A DNA stretch of 64,000 nt from SHZI01 sp963698405 (GTDB taxonomy: Bacteria; Pseudomonadota; Gammaproteobacteria; Steroidobacterales; GCA-2729495), in the NCBI GenBank assembly GCA_963698405.1, contig CAVOQT010000005.1, forward strand, positions 124,001 to 188,000, written 5' to 3'. The notes beneath the pieces are model-generated. The model did not search any database. It saw only the letters and a list, made by a program, of their open reading frames with translations, and was not told where the DNA came from. Positions within the stretch are counted from its first letter, which is position 1. The number at the start of each line of letters is the position of its first letter. The position numbers were made by a program, and so were the translations under genes. Positions 1-10,042 of the stretch are shown here, one piece after another.

Positions 1-121
1 CTCGTAAGGCACTATTTCTTGGCTTATGTCACATAGGCAGCACCTGATGCTGCATGATGTATAAAGATTTCATTAAATGGGCAGCGATAGCCTTATCAGA
101 AGAACCAATGGGGAAACGATC

Positions 122-693
122 ATGAATAACGTGCGTGGGAAAAACCTTAAGAGCATGCTGGCGGTCGCCGTTCTGGCCGGACTGTCGATGTCGGCCAGCC
201 AGGCGGCGTCGGTATCTGCTGCCGAGCAGGTCAGACGTACCTATGCCGGACGGAACGACATCTGTAGAGTTGTGGATGGATTTCACCGGCGAGCCGACTA
301 TCGGCGGCGGTATCGATCTGGATTTCGTGGGGCCGATCTCCATGGGTGTATTCACGCCCAGCCAGTTATTTCACCGGAACCGCTGATCCGTCCTTCACCG
401 GTCACGGTACCGAACTTGCGGATAACGATTACGAGATTCACTTCGGCAATTTTGCCGGGTTGAGCGGACTCAACAAGCTGGGTGATATTTCCGTCAACCT
501 GCTGGGTGTCGGTGTCGGCAGTATCGATGTCGACATCAACAGCTTATACGGCAGCTTCTACGGTACCGATTTCCTCGAGCAGACTGTCGATCTGAACGGT
601 GCCGAGAATCAAGCGCCGTTCCCGCTCCCGCCGGCGTCTGGCTGCTGCTGACCGGCCTTGCCGGCCTCGTGACGCGGCGTTTCGTTCGCCGCT
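122..693 (+). CDS. PEP-CTERM/VPLPA-like exported protein (three frameshifts)
   Basis: Start ATG 122 follows a GGGGAAACG purine-rich stretch and opens a Sec-type signal peptide (basic MNNVRGKNLK, then a hydrophobic run ending SASQA). The reading frame changes near 200-228, 362 and 638; joining the pieces gives about 190 residues. The joined C-terminus reads FPLPPAVWLLLTGLAG followed by LVTRRFVRR, which matches the architecture of a VPLPA/PEP-CTERM sorting tail: a PLP-type motif, a transmembrane helix and a basic end. Such tails are processed by exosortases during export, often in exopolysaccharide producers. No exosortase gene is in this window. The middle part (repeated D, G and N residues) matches no family I know. 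The last frameshift is a missing base inside the tail, so it is probably a sequencing error. Confidence 0.6.
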
Positions 694-711
694 GATCGCT
701 CGACTCGTGGT

Positions 712-744
712 ATATCTTGCCGGTGGTTCCCACCGGCAAGATAT
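712..744. terminator. Perfect 15-bp hairpin after the PEP-CTERM-like gene
   Basis: Positions 712-726 and 730-744 are exact reverse complements around a 3-base loop (TTC). It starts about 19 bases after the stop of the upstream gene. There is no T-run, so it may stabilise the 3' end or be a palindromic site and not an intrinsic terminator. Confidence 0.45.
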
Positions 745-767
745 CCGAGTACCAGCCCGCCACCCTG

Positions 768-1412
768 ATGGGGATGGCGGCGCTGGTGATCTGCGCCGCT
801 TTTCTCATCCATAACATCAACGCGCTGTATATCGAGCCGAACTTTCTCGGCTTCAAGGATCCGCGCGTCGATTACGCTGATCTCGCCAAGCTGAAGAACG
901 CGCTGGGCTCGCTGCCCTGGCGACTGTCGGGCTTCGGCCATCTGCTGAGCGGCTTTGCCTGTGTGGTGCTGGGGCTGTCGGCCCGGCAGCTGTTCCGCGA
1001 TTCGAAGCTGGCTGCGGCACGTTTGCTGGCTGGCGCAGGCTTTGTCGCCGGTGTCGGTTTTCTGCTGACGGCCATCACGGATCAGGCCGGCAGCGGCGCG
1101 GTGAAGCTGCTGGCGGCCCAGAACCCGGAACTTGAGGATGCGGCTTATCTGTCGCTGAGCATCGTGCGCATCATCTTCAACTGTCTGGCCCAGGTCGGGC
1201 TGGGCTGGTTTGCCTGGCAGCTGAGCTTCTGTGGCCTCAGGACAGGAATGTTGCCCAAGGCCTTCTGTTACTTCGGTTTTCTGTCGGGCTTCACCGGCCT
1301 GATCATGGCCCTGAGCTTTATCCCGGTCTATCTGCTGGCCGTGCTGATCTGGTCCGGCTGGCTGGCCGTGCTCATGTTGCGGCGGGTGGTTTTGGCCGTT
1401 CCGGTGCCTTGA
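768..1412 (+). CDS. Multi-pass membrane protein of unknown function
   Basis: I do not recognise the family. The product of about 214 residues has roughly six hydrophobic segments, near residues 2-14, 46-62, 85-105, 130-152, 167-186 and 188-205 counted from ATG 768, so it is an inner-membrane protein. A TTG at 717 would also open the frame, but it lies inside the 712-744 hairpin; ATG 768 or 774 is more plausible. Its 3' end overlaps the convergent MFS gene by about 40 bases. Confidence 0.5.
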   Translation: MGMAALVICAAFLIHNINALYIEPNFLGFKDPRVDYADLAKLKNALGSLPWRLSGFGHLLSGFACVVLGLSARQLFRDSKLAAARLLAGAGFVAGVGFLLTAITDQAGSGAVKLLAAQNPELEDAAYLSLSIVRIIFNCLAQVGLGWFAWQLSFCGLRTGMLPKAFCYFGFLSGFTGLIMALSFIPVYLLAVLIWSGWLAVLMLRRVVLAVPVP

Positions 1413-2599
1413 TGGTCAGCGTGTAGAGGCTGACGAGGCCCATCACCACCGCACCGATGATCATCGGTGCCTTGTGGCCGAGCTGCGTGTAGATCTGCGT
1501 ACCCACCAGTGGCCCGAGAATCGCACCGAGCGTCGTGCCGGCACCCGAGAAATCCCGCTGCCGCACCCTGTTCCCAGGGCTGCAGCTGCAGGCTGGCGCT
1601 GCCGTTCACGCCGGGATTGGCACAGGCAAAGGACAGGCCGAGTACGGCAAAGCCCAGCGCCATGACGACCGTGTTTGGCGCCAGCACGATGATGAGCAGC
1701 GCGAGGACGAACAGGGGGCCGAGGACGCGCAGCAGGATGTGCGGCCGGATCTTGAAGAACTGGAACACGCCGACCTGCATCACCACGATCATCGCGGCCA
1801 TGCTGACCAGCATGATGCTCGCGGTACGCACCAGCTCCTTCGGGTCGTGGATGCCGAATTCGTCCTGCAGATAGAAGCTGAGAATCAGCTGCAGGCCCAT
1901 GAAGGTGATGAAGAAACAGAACCAGATGATGATGAAGGGCCGCAGCCGCGAGTCCGACATCTTCAGCGCGACGCGCGGTTTGGTGCTGATATGGCGGTTG
2001 GTTTCCGGCAGCAGGTAGTAGCTCACCGCTGCGCCGAAGAAGCCGATTGCCGCGGCGGTATACATCGGCACCAGTTCGCCGAAGTAGGCCAGCGCTGCCG
2101 CGAGCGCCGGACCGAGCACCGAGCCCAGGCCGTTGGCACCACCGATCACAGCCATGCCCTGGCCGCGGTGCTGCACGTCGGTGATGTCCACCATATAGGC
2201 AGTCGAGGCCGGGTAGATCGCCGAGGCCACCAGTCCGTAGCAGGCGCGCGCGCCGGCGAACAGTATCAGCAGGCTCATACCGGTCATCACGCCGCTCAGG
2301 CCGAGCTGCATGATGATGGCAACGGTCAGCGTGCCGATCGCGGCGCCGACGACACCGGTGATGAACACCGGCTTGCGGCCAACCGTATCGCTGCGCTTGC
2401 CCCAGAATGGCGCACCGAACACCAGCGGCAGATTGGCGAGCGTCAGCGCGATACCGAAACTCTGCGGATCCCAGCCGACCCGGCGCACCAGCGGCGCGAT
2501 GATCACGAAGGTCAGCGATTGCCCGATGGCGAACAGCATCACGCCGAAGCCGAGCAGCAGCCTGGCCTTCAGCGGGCCAGCCCCTGGTGTATCTGTCAT
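1372..2599 (-). CDS. MFS transporter (one frameshift)
   Basis: Major facilitator superfamily porter of about 409 residues with 12 predicted helices. The loop between helices 2 and 3 shows the family signature GKRSDTVGRKPV (GxxxDxxGRRxx type), and a second half with the usual pseudo-repeat follows. Start ATG 2599 gives MTDTPGAG, then helix 1. The frame changes near 1550 (the GAAAGF region), after which the last helices and a tail ending PKPPAAT follow. It lies 28 bases downstream of the PQQ dehydrogenase on the same strand, so the two are probably co-transcribed, suggesting uptake or efflux of that enzyme's substrate or product. The substrate cannot be deduced. Confidence 0.75.
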
Positions 2600-2627
2600 G
2601 TATTCGTCCTGAGTGTGCTTCTGTGTA

Positions 2628-4648
2628 CTAACGTCGCGCTGCGGGCAGCGCGAAGGCCGTGATCTGGTCGCCCGCTTTCTGATAGACAAAGGCATGGCCG
2701 CCCGAGGCGACGACCACGAACTGCCGGCCGCCGATCTCGTAGCTCATGGGCACGGCAAAGGCGCCGGTCGGCAGGGTAGCACTCCAGATCTCCTTGCCGT
2801 CGCGGATATCGAAAGCGCGCAGCCGGTCATCGCCGGTGGCGCCGATGAAAACCAGTCCGCCAGCTGTCAGCATCGGGCCGCCGAAAGTCGGCGTGCCCCA
2901 CTTCAGCGGCAGTGGCAGCGAATACGGTGCCGCCATCGGCGGCGGCAGGGTGTGGTCCCAGACGCCCAGCGGACCACGCCAGAGGATCTCGCCCTGCTGC
3001 AGGTCAACGGCCACCAGTTCCGCATAAGGCGGCGCCGTGCAGGGCACCTGGTTGAGCGGCGAGAGCAGCGCCGACTGCTTCAGGGCGTAGGGCGTACCGA
3101 AGATCCGCGCCGGTGCGCCCATCATGTTTTCCTGCATGCTCTTGCGGACTTCGTTGTCGTCCGCTGCCGGCAGCAGTTGCGCGAAGTGCGCGAGGCGCAG
3201 CACATTGGTGACGAGGATCTTCGACTTCGGATCGACGGCCACGCCGCCCCAGTTCACACCGCCCGCAGTGGACGGCACGACGATCGTGCCTTCGAGCGAT
3301 GGCGGCGTGAAGATCTTTCCGTAGCGCTTGTCGCCGTAGGCCTTCACGCAGGCATTGCGTTCCCAGGGCGTCATGCCCCAGAAGTCCGCCGGCTTGAATT
3401 CATGCGGCACCAGCGGTGGCGGTTTGACCGGGAAAGGCTGGGTGGGCGAGAGCACCTCGCCCGGCACGCCGCCCTGGGGCACCGGCCGCTCCTCGATCGG
3501 GAAGAAGGGCTCGCCGGTCTCGCGATGGAAGATGTACAGCATGCCGGTCTTGGTGGCCTGGATCACGGCCGGGAAGGGCTTGCCGTCCCTGCTGAGTTCT
3601 ATCAGCGTCGGCTGTGCGGCGTTGTCGTAGTCCCAGATATCGTGATGTACGGTCTGAAAGTGCCATACCACTTCGCCCGTGGTTCCGCGCAGCGCGACGA
3701 TCGAATCGGCGTAGTCGTTGTTTCCGGGCCGGGTGCCGCCGAAAAAATCCGGTGAGGGGCTTGAGGTGGGCATGAATATCAGGTCGCGTTCCGGATCGGC
3801 GCTCATCAGGCCCCAGACATTGCCGGCACCGGTGTCGCGCGCCGCGGCTTCGCTCCAGCCGGCATAAGCAGGATCGTCTGCACTGCGTGGAATCGGGTCG
3901 AAGCTCCAGCGCGCAGCGCCGCTGCGCACATCGAAAGCGCGCACGGACCCGTTGGGCGCATTGGCGCGATGGAAGTCGCGTATCGAGGTGCCGAGCACCA
4001 CCACATCGTTGATGACCAGCGGCGGGCCGGAAAACTTCACTTCGCCGATGACCGCCGGCGGATGTGCAGCCAGCACCGTGGCTTCGAGTGCCACGGTGCC
4101 GCCGGTACCAAAGTCGGTACAGGGCTTGCCGGTTTTTGCGTCCAGTGCGATCAGGCGCAGATCGTGTGTGGCGACGAAGATGCGCTGGCCGCAGAATGCC
4201 GGCGGTGCTTCGTCCCGTGCGGCCCAGTAGGCGACGCCGCGACAGTTGGTGAAGCCGGGGCTCTTGAGTCCTTCCGGATCTTCCGCTGTGGCATAGCCGC
4301 CGACGCGCGTATCGGGTTCATGGACCCAGCGCTCGGTGCCGGTGGCCGGATCGAGTGCGATCACCCGGCCAAAGGGCGTGCAGATCATCAGGTGTCCGCC
4401 GGCAGCTGCCGGCAGCAGGATCGGATTCACCTGCACCTTGGCCCACTTGCTCTGCAGTTCGGGGCGGCGCGTGAGTTCGCCGGTGCTGTATTGCCAGGCG
4501 ACTTCCAGTTGATCGACGTTGGCGGCGTTGATCTGCACCAGCGGCGAATATTTCTGTCCGCCGGCATCGCCACCGTAGTGCAGCCATTGCTCGGCCTTGC
4601 GGTGCCGGACATGCTGGCGGCCAGCAGTGCGATGAGGGGCAGAGACAT
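2628..4648 (-). CDS. PQQ-dependent dehydrogenase, membrane glucose dehydrogenase-like (one frameshift)
   Basis: Quinoprotein alcohol/sugar dehydrogenase with an eight-bladed propeller that binds pyrroloquinoline quinone and oxidises substrates in the periplasm, passing electrons to ubiquinone or cytochromes. Sequence evidence: the start at 4648 (MSLPLIALLAASMSGTA) is a Sec signal peptide; after a one-base slip near 4590 come WLHYGGDAGGQKYSP and VDQLEVAWQYSTGE, typical of the first blade. HHDIWDYD at about 3625-3650 and GGVNWGGVAVDP near 3230-3260 are typical of the glucose-dehydrogenase-like branch. No haem-binding CxxCH is present and there is no N-terminal five-helix membrane domain, so it is a soluble periplasmic form of about 673 residues. 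Substrate unknown. Confidence 0.85.
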
Positions 4649-4864
4649 GACGGACAGAAATCATGGGGTGATTCCGGGCGGGGAGTGTTGCGAACCACGA
4701 TGGTAGCGGCCATGCGCTGTCACGCCTAGTCGGGAACGGCGGACATTCCTCGCATACTGCGCCACTGGTCGGACGCAAAGTGTATTGACGCCTGAGACGT
4801 CAAGGCTCCGCGCAGGCGGGGGATGGATCAGCTGTTCCCGGGCCGGCTTGCAGCACCGTCGTAT

Positions 4865-7486
4865 TCACCGTCGGAAACCGGTGCCTGATGGCGGGTTGGC
4901 TGTCGGTGTGCCGATCAGCCTTGCCGGCAGTGGCAGGGCACTGACCAGCGACATGATGATCGCAGCCAGATACGGCACGGTCTGCACCAGCAGTACCAGA
5001 ATCCAGATCGACAGGTCCGGGCTGCCCATCAGTTCGATCGCGCTGACGCCCCAGGCTGCCAGCAGCAATGCGATGGTCATCAGCCACTCTTCGCGGGCCG
5101 AGGACAGGGCAGCCAGCAAGGCATGTCGTTGCGCCTGCTTGGGCGTGCGGAAGAAGGGTTTGTCGCGAGTGACCAGACCCGAGAGTATCGCCACGCCGAC
5201 GGTATGCGACAGGCCGAGTCCGGCCAGCGCAGCAGCCGCAATCTGCCGCGGGCGGGCGCCGACGCAGCTGCGGTACAGGTCGATCAGTTTTGCCGCCTTG
5301 AAGGCGAACAGCGACAGCGGCAGTACCGAGAAGATCAGCAGCGGCGGATCAACCACGCTCGGTGCCAGGATCATGCCGACCGACCAGCCCAGCGCCGCAA
5401 AGTTGAACAGCAGGTTGAAGCCATCGGCCACCCACGGCAGCCAGCCGGCCAGGAAGTGGTAACGCTGACCGGTTGTCAGTGACCGGTCTTTCCAGCGAAA
5501 CAGCACGCTGGCGTGACGGCGCAGGATCTGCATGGCGCCATAGGCCCAGCGGGATCGCTGTTTGCGGAAGTCATTGAAGGTATCCGGCATCAGGCCGCGG
5601 CCGTAGGAGCGCGGGACTGTAGCTTGCAGTCCAGCCCTGCTCGAACAGGCGCAGTCCGAGTTCGGCATCTTCGGTAATGCACCACTCGCTCCAGCCGCCG
5701 GCAGATTCGAGCGCCGTGCGACGCACCAGCGTCATCGTGCCGTGCTGGATGATGGCGTTGCGTTCGTTGCGCGTGACCATGCCGATATGGAAGAAGCCGG
5801 CGTACTCGACATAGCAGCTGGCCTTGAAGGCGTTGTCGGCTGGCGTCACGGTAATCCTGTGGCGCCTGCGCGATGGCCAGTTTGGGGTCGGCGAAGGCTG
5901 GCAGCATGTCGCGCAGCCATTCCGGACGCACCACATAGTCACTGTCGATGACGGCGATGATCTGTGCCGCGGGGTCGGTGTTGCGGAGTGCGAAGTTGAG
6001 TGCCCCGGCCTTGAAGCCGGCCAGCGGTGCAACATGAAAAAACCGGAAGCGTGCGCCGAGCGTTGCACAGTGCGCCTCGACCGGTCGCCACACCGCTTCG
6101 TCGCGGGTGTTGTTGTCGATGACCAGCACTTCGAAATCAGGCCAGTCGAGATTGGCCAGCGCATCGAGGGTCTCGATGACCATCGCCGGTGGTTCGTTGT
6201 AGCAGGGCACATGTACCGAGACTTTCGGGCAGTACGGTGTGGCATCGCTGTCAGCAGCTGGAAACCCCGGCAACTGGCGCCGGGCAGTGGCCCACTGCGC
6301 TTCGGCCCATTCATGTGCCTCGGCCAGCAACACGGCGAGTACACCGATGGTGCCCATGAGCAGCAGCACGCCGACGATCACCGTGGTGACCGTCATGTAC
6401 TGCTGCGAGTATTCGTAGAGCACCCAGACGACCGTGGTGGCCGTTGCGTAGGCAACGACAGCCAGAAAGCTGCGCCCGGAGTTGGCGAGCCGGCGTCCGT
6501 CCAGCGAAAAGACCGTGAGCAGCAGCAGCGCCAGTGCAACGGCTATGGCGGCCAGCGTGCGCCATTCCGGTATGCGTACGATGGGTGCCTTGAACGGGAA
6601 CTTGGCCTCGCGCTCTACGTCGTAGACGCCCCAGTAGGCACCGACCGAACCTTCACTCTGTGCTTTCCAGGGCTGGTCGAAGGCTTCCATCAGGTAGTAG
6701 ACGTAGCCCTGCTCCCTGGCGCGGGCCAGAAAGCGGCGCAGGAACATCGCTTCATTGGCTTCGGAGGCGACTGCCGCTTCGCGCGTGCGGCCGTTGCTGG
6801 GCCAGCCGACCTCGGCGAGGACGATCTTCTTGCCGGGGAAGGCTTTTTCCAGTTGTGCAACCTTGTCATCGATATAGCCGATGGCATCTTCAGCCGGTAT
6901 GCCTTCCCAGTAAGGCAGCATGTGTACGGCCAGATAGTCGACGTGCTCGGCAAGTTCCGGATGCCGCAGCCAGACATGCCAGGGTTCCGCGGTGCTGACC
7001 GGTTGTTTGACGGCCGTCCGCACCTTGTCCAGATAGGCTGTGAGATCCGAGAGCGGGATGTCTCCGCGCAGAATCACCTCGTTGCCGACGATCAGGCGGA
7101 TGACGTTGTCGTGACGGCGCGCCAGCCGGATCGCGCGCTCGATCTCGGTCGCATTGTGTGCAAAGCGGGCATCGATCCAGGCGCCCAGCGCGACCTTGAT
7201 CTGGTGCTTCTGTGCGAGCTTCGGTACTTCGCCGATCGTGCCGTCAGTGGTGTAGGTGCGGATCGAGCGTGTGCGGTCCTTGAGCAGAACCAGATCGCCT
7301 TCGATCTGTTCGATGCTGGGGAAGTCACCAGCCACCGCATCCTGACCGGCGTGGTAGGGAGAGAAGGCGAAGCCCTGGATACGCTGTGGCCACTGTCGGT
7401 TCGGAGACCGGCTGGTTGGCCAGCCCCCACAGGGTGACGGTCACGGCGCCAAAGACCGCCGCAATCAGCAGAGCTGGAATTCGCAT
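4865..7486 (-). CDS. ndvB-like: GH17-GT2 fusion, NdvB-like beta-glucan synthase (three frameshifts)
   Basis: Inner-membrane enzyme of about 870 residues that probably makes a beta-1,3-linked (cyclic or linear) glucan. Start ATG 7486 gives MRIPALLIAAVFGAV, a membrane anchor. A glycoside hydrolase family 17 domain follows (GNEVILRGD, VLAEVGWPSNG with the likely catalytic Glu), then helices near 6300-6560, then a family 2 glycosyltransferase: VPCYNEPP, VIDNNT, DSD near 5940, ITEDAELG near 5670 and RKQRSRW near 5555. C-terminal helices run to 4865. The frame changes near 7400, 5850 and 5600. The same domain order occurs in NdvB proteins of Pseudomonas and rhizobia. The product linkage is inferred from the family, not read from the sequence. 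Confidence 0.82.
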
Positions 7487-7640
7487 GGGTGTTTTTCTTG
7501 TCTGCTACCGGAGTCGGGAGCTGCTGGTTTAGCCGTGCGCCATTCTACTCTCCGGACAGGCGCCACGGATACTGGCCAGGTGCAGGACTTTTCCGGCACG
7601 GGCACAATCGGCTCCTCCAGGATTTCCGAGGTGACGGCGC

Positions 7641-8444
7641 ATGCATGTGGTGATAACCGGCAGTACCAAGGGCATCGGCCTGGGTCTGGCCCGCGAGTTT
7701 CTCCGAAGCTGGGCCACGATGTGGTGGTCTCCAGTCGCGGCTCTGCAGCAGTCGAAAAGGCGCTGGCCGGCCTGCGGGCTGAGTTTCCGGGGCGCAAGAT
7801 CGTCGGCAAGGTCTGTGATGTGGCGGATTACGCCCAGGTGCAGGGACTTTGGGATGCCGCGGTTGCCGGGCTTGGGCAGCGTGGATATCTGGGTCAACAA
7901 TGCCGGCTGCGACGGCATCAAGGTGCCGTTTTTCATGATGCCGCCGGATGACTACGTGAAGACCATCAACACCAATGTGATCGGCCTGATGAACTGCAAT
8001 CGCGTGGCGATTCCCGCCATGTACAAGCAGGGCACCGGCATGATCTGGAACATGGAGGGTTTCGGCAGCAACGGCTCGGTGCGTCCGACGCTCTCGGTAT
8101 ACGGCACCTCCAAGTATGCGGTCGCCTATTTCACCAAGGCGCTGGTGAAGGAACTCGGCAAGTCACCGGTCAGCGTCGGTTATCTGAGTCCCGGCATCGT
8201 GGTGACCGACCTGCTCGTGCCGCCGCCCGAGCGGCGTAACAAGGACTGGGAGCGGTCGAAGAAAATCCTCAACATCCTGGCCGATACGGTTGAGACAGTG
8301 ACGCCGTTTCTGGTGGCCGGCATGCTGGCCAGTCACGGCAAGAATGGTGCGGCAGTCCGCTGGCTGACCAACGGCAAGGTGCGCGCGCGATTCTTCATGA
8401 GCATCTTTCGCCGGCGCGATGTGTTCGGGCCGCTCGGTCTTTAG
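7641..8444 (+). CDS. Short-chain dehydrogenase/reductase (two compensating frameshifts)
   Basis: NAD(P)-dependent SDR of 267 residues. Visible motifs are TGSTKGIG (nucleotide-binding loop, residues 6-13), WVNNAG, and YGTSKYA (catalytic YxxxK). Upstream of the YxxxK, the GFGSNGS stretch supplies the active-site Ser. Residues of about 30-85 are read in another frame (LGHDVVVSSRG to VAGLG), and the original frame returns at VDIWVNNAG, so two opposite indels near 7705 and 7880 cancel. It is separated by 154 bases from the divergent GH17-GT2 gene. Substrate unknown. Confidence 0.8.
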   Translation: MHVVITGSTKGIGLGLAREFLRSWATMWWSPVAALQQSKRRWPACGLSFRGARSSARSVMWRITPRCRDFGMPRLPGLGSVDIWVNNAGCDGIKVPFFMMPPDDYVKTINTNVIGLMNCNRVAIPAMYKQGTGMIWNMEGFGSNGSVRPTLSVYGTSKYAVAYFTKALVKELGKSPVSVGYLSPGIVVTDLLVPPPERRNKDWERSKKILNILADTVETVTPFLVAGMLASHGKNGAAVRWLTNGKVRARFFMSIFRRRDVFGPLGL

Positions 8445-8459
8445 CGGCAGTGGTGTTCC

Positions 8460-9880
8460 TCAGTCAGGAACAAAGCGCACGCGGATCTCGCTGCGAACTT
8501 CCGCAGCTGATCCAGCCGGTGCAGCTACCGGCGCGAAGCGCCAGCGGCGTACCGCCGAGAGTGCCGCATCTTCGAACAGGCCCGCCGGTTCGGCAGCCGT
8601 CACCTGCAGATCGGTAGTGCGGCCAACTTCATCCACGCCGAAGCGCACATCCACCCATCCGGCCACACGTTGCCCTTCGCTGGTGCGCGGGTAGTCAGGG
8701 TCCGCGTAACGGCGAACTTTCAGGCTGGAGAACGGCACCATATATATGCCGGTGTCTGTGGCAGGCGTAGTACCTGCAGAGTGAGCACCGGTGCGGCCAG
8801 TACCGGTAGGGCGGGTGTCACCGGTCGGGGTGCAATCAGGGGTGTTGGCGATGTTGCCGGTTCCTGATCGGCATGACGCGTGGCGGGTGCTGTTTCCACG
8901 AACGACTGCTGATGGTGCCGGGTCAACCTGGTGCTGCGGGAGTGGCAGCTCTGCAACTGTTTGCGGTGCTGTGGACACGGCTGCTGAACTGCGCTGACGG
9001 CAGCGGGCGGCGCTGCGACTTCTGTTCGAAGGATGAGCCTGGTCTCAGGCGTCGGCTGTCTGCAGCGGGCGGCGGTGCTGCGCTGACGGGAGCCCCGGGT
9101 GTACGGAACAGCCACCAGCCGAGCGCGATGAGGAAAACGGCAGCGCATCCCCGCCATGACCTGCCAGGTGCAGGTCGCGACCGTCCTTCTGCACGCGCGC
9201 AGTCGTTCAGCCGGTGCAGCTATAGTCGTGGCATCTTCGGGCAGACCGGTGTACTGACTGCGCAGCTCGTTGAGAAAGCTCTCGATATCCGGCTGACGAT
9301 CTGCACGCCGGAAGGCCAGTGCCCGGTCGAGTGCACGCCATTGTTCGGTGACAGATGCGGAATGCGTGCCGGACGCCGTGCGACGGCTTCGGCCTGCAAG
9401 TGCGTTGTGTGCCCGAAGGCGGGCTCACCGGCAAGCAGCTGGTAGCCGGTGCAGGCGGCGGAAAACAGGTCGTCAGCCGGTACGGGCGGCATGCCTTCGA
9501 GCACCTCGCAACTGGCATAGGCGGGTGTCGGTGCGCCTCGGTGACCGATCAGCCGGACGTGTCCCTCGGCAGTGACGAAGATCTTCTCCGGTTGTACATC
9601 GCCATGTGTACAGCCGTTGCGGTGTGAGTGGTCCAGACTGCGGCAGATGCCTTCGATGATCTGCAGCGCCTGCAGACGCAGCATCGGCCGATGGTTGCCG
9701 CGTGTCGAGGATGTGGGCCAGTGAGGCGCATTCAGTCTGCTCGGGCGATGCAGGTGGCACGCGGCGGACACATGCAGGTGCATGCCGCTGGCAGCGGTGT
9801 CGGGAGCTGGCCCGGCGTGCTACCGCTTCCTGTCGGGCAGATGCATCGCCTGAGGACATGGGACTGCTGGTGCCTCGCAA
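8460..9880 (-). pseudogene. Degenerate protein kinase-like/TonB C-terminal fusion
   Basis: Reading the minus strand across several frame changes (near 9690, 9390, 9130 and 8800) gives, in order: a kinase C-lobe (LQALQIIEGICRSLDHSH, HGDVQPEKIFV, an APTPAYASCEVLEG activation segment, DDLFSAACTGYQLLAGEPAFG), EQWRALDRALAFRRADRQPD, which is typical of bacterial Ser/Thr kinases, a single helix (AAVFLIALGWWLF), a Pro/Ala-rich linker and a TonB C-terminal domain (SLKVRRYADPDYP, VAGWVDVRFGVDEVGRT, AALSAVRRWRFAP) ending at 8460. The catalytic loop has K where Asn is expected, and the DFG position reads GHR, so kinase activity is unlikely. No N-lobe with a glycine-rich loop or VAIK-type lysine was found. 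The 5' boundary is approximate. Confidence 0.6.
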
Positions 9881-10042
9881 GTGCTGTGCGCCGTGATTGC
9901 CGGAAGCGGGCCAGAGGTAGCGAATCTAGCAACCACAGGGCGAACCAGCCCTGCAACGCGTCACGTTTCGGGGGCTGCAGCGGCTATTGCCGGATGCCGT
10001 GTTAGGTTTAAATGCCTGCTGATTCATCCGAGGAGTGATGCG
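9881..10042. other. Divergent intergenic region
   Basis: About 160 bases lie between the kinase-TonB remnant (minus) and the first DUF1838 gene (plus). A local AT-rich stretch (GGTTTAAATGCCTGC, about 10006-10020) lies 20-35 bases upstream of the DUF1838 start, with AGGAG at 10031-10035. No clear -35/-10 pair was identified. Confidence 0.3.

Noticed and set aside
1..121. Gene at the left edge
   Set aside because: Only short frames without recognisable motifs; treated as the upstream region of the PEP-CTERM-like gene, with an A/T-rich stretch near 60-66 too weak to call as a promoter.
717..767. TTG start at 717 for the membrane protein
   Set aside because: It falls in the loop-proximal part of the 712-744 hairpin and lacks a ribosome-binding site; ATG 768 or 774 is more credible.
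1535..2662. Long plus-strand open frame opposite the MFS gene
   Set aside because: It is the antisense of a clear MFS protein, with biased composition (many Gln, His, Arg, Asp) typical of shadow frames in high-GC DNA.
5824..7437. 537-codon plus-strand frame opposite the GH17-GT2 gene
   Set aside because: Shadow of a real gene whose glycosyltransferase and GH17 motifs are on the minus strand.
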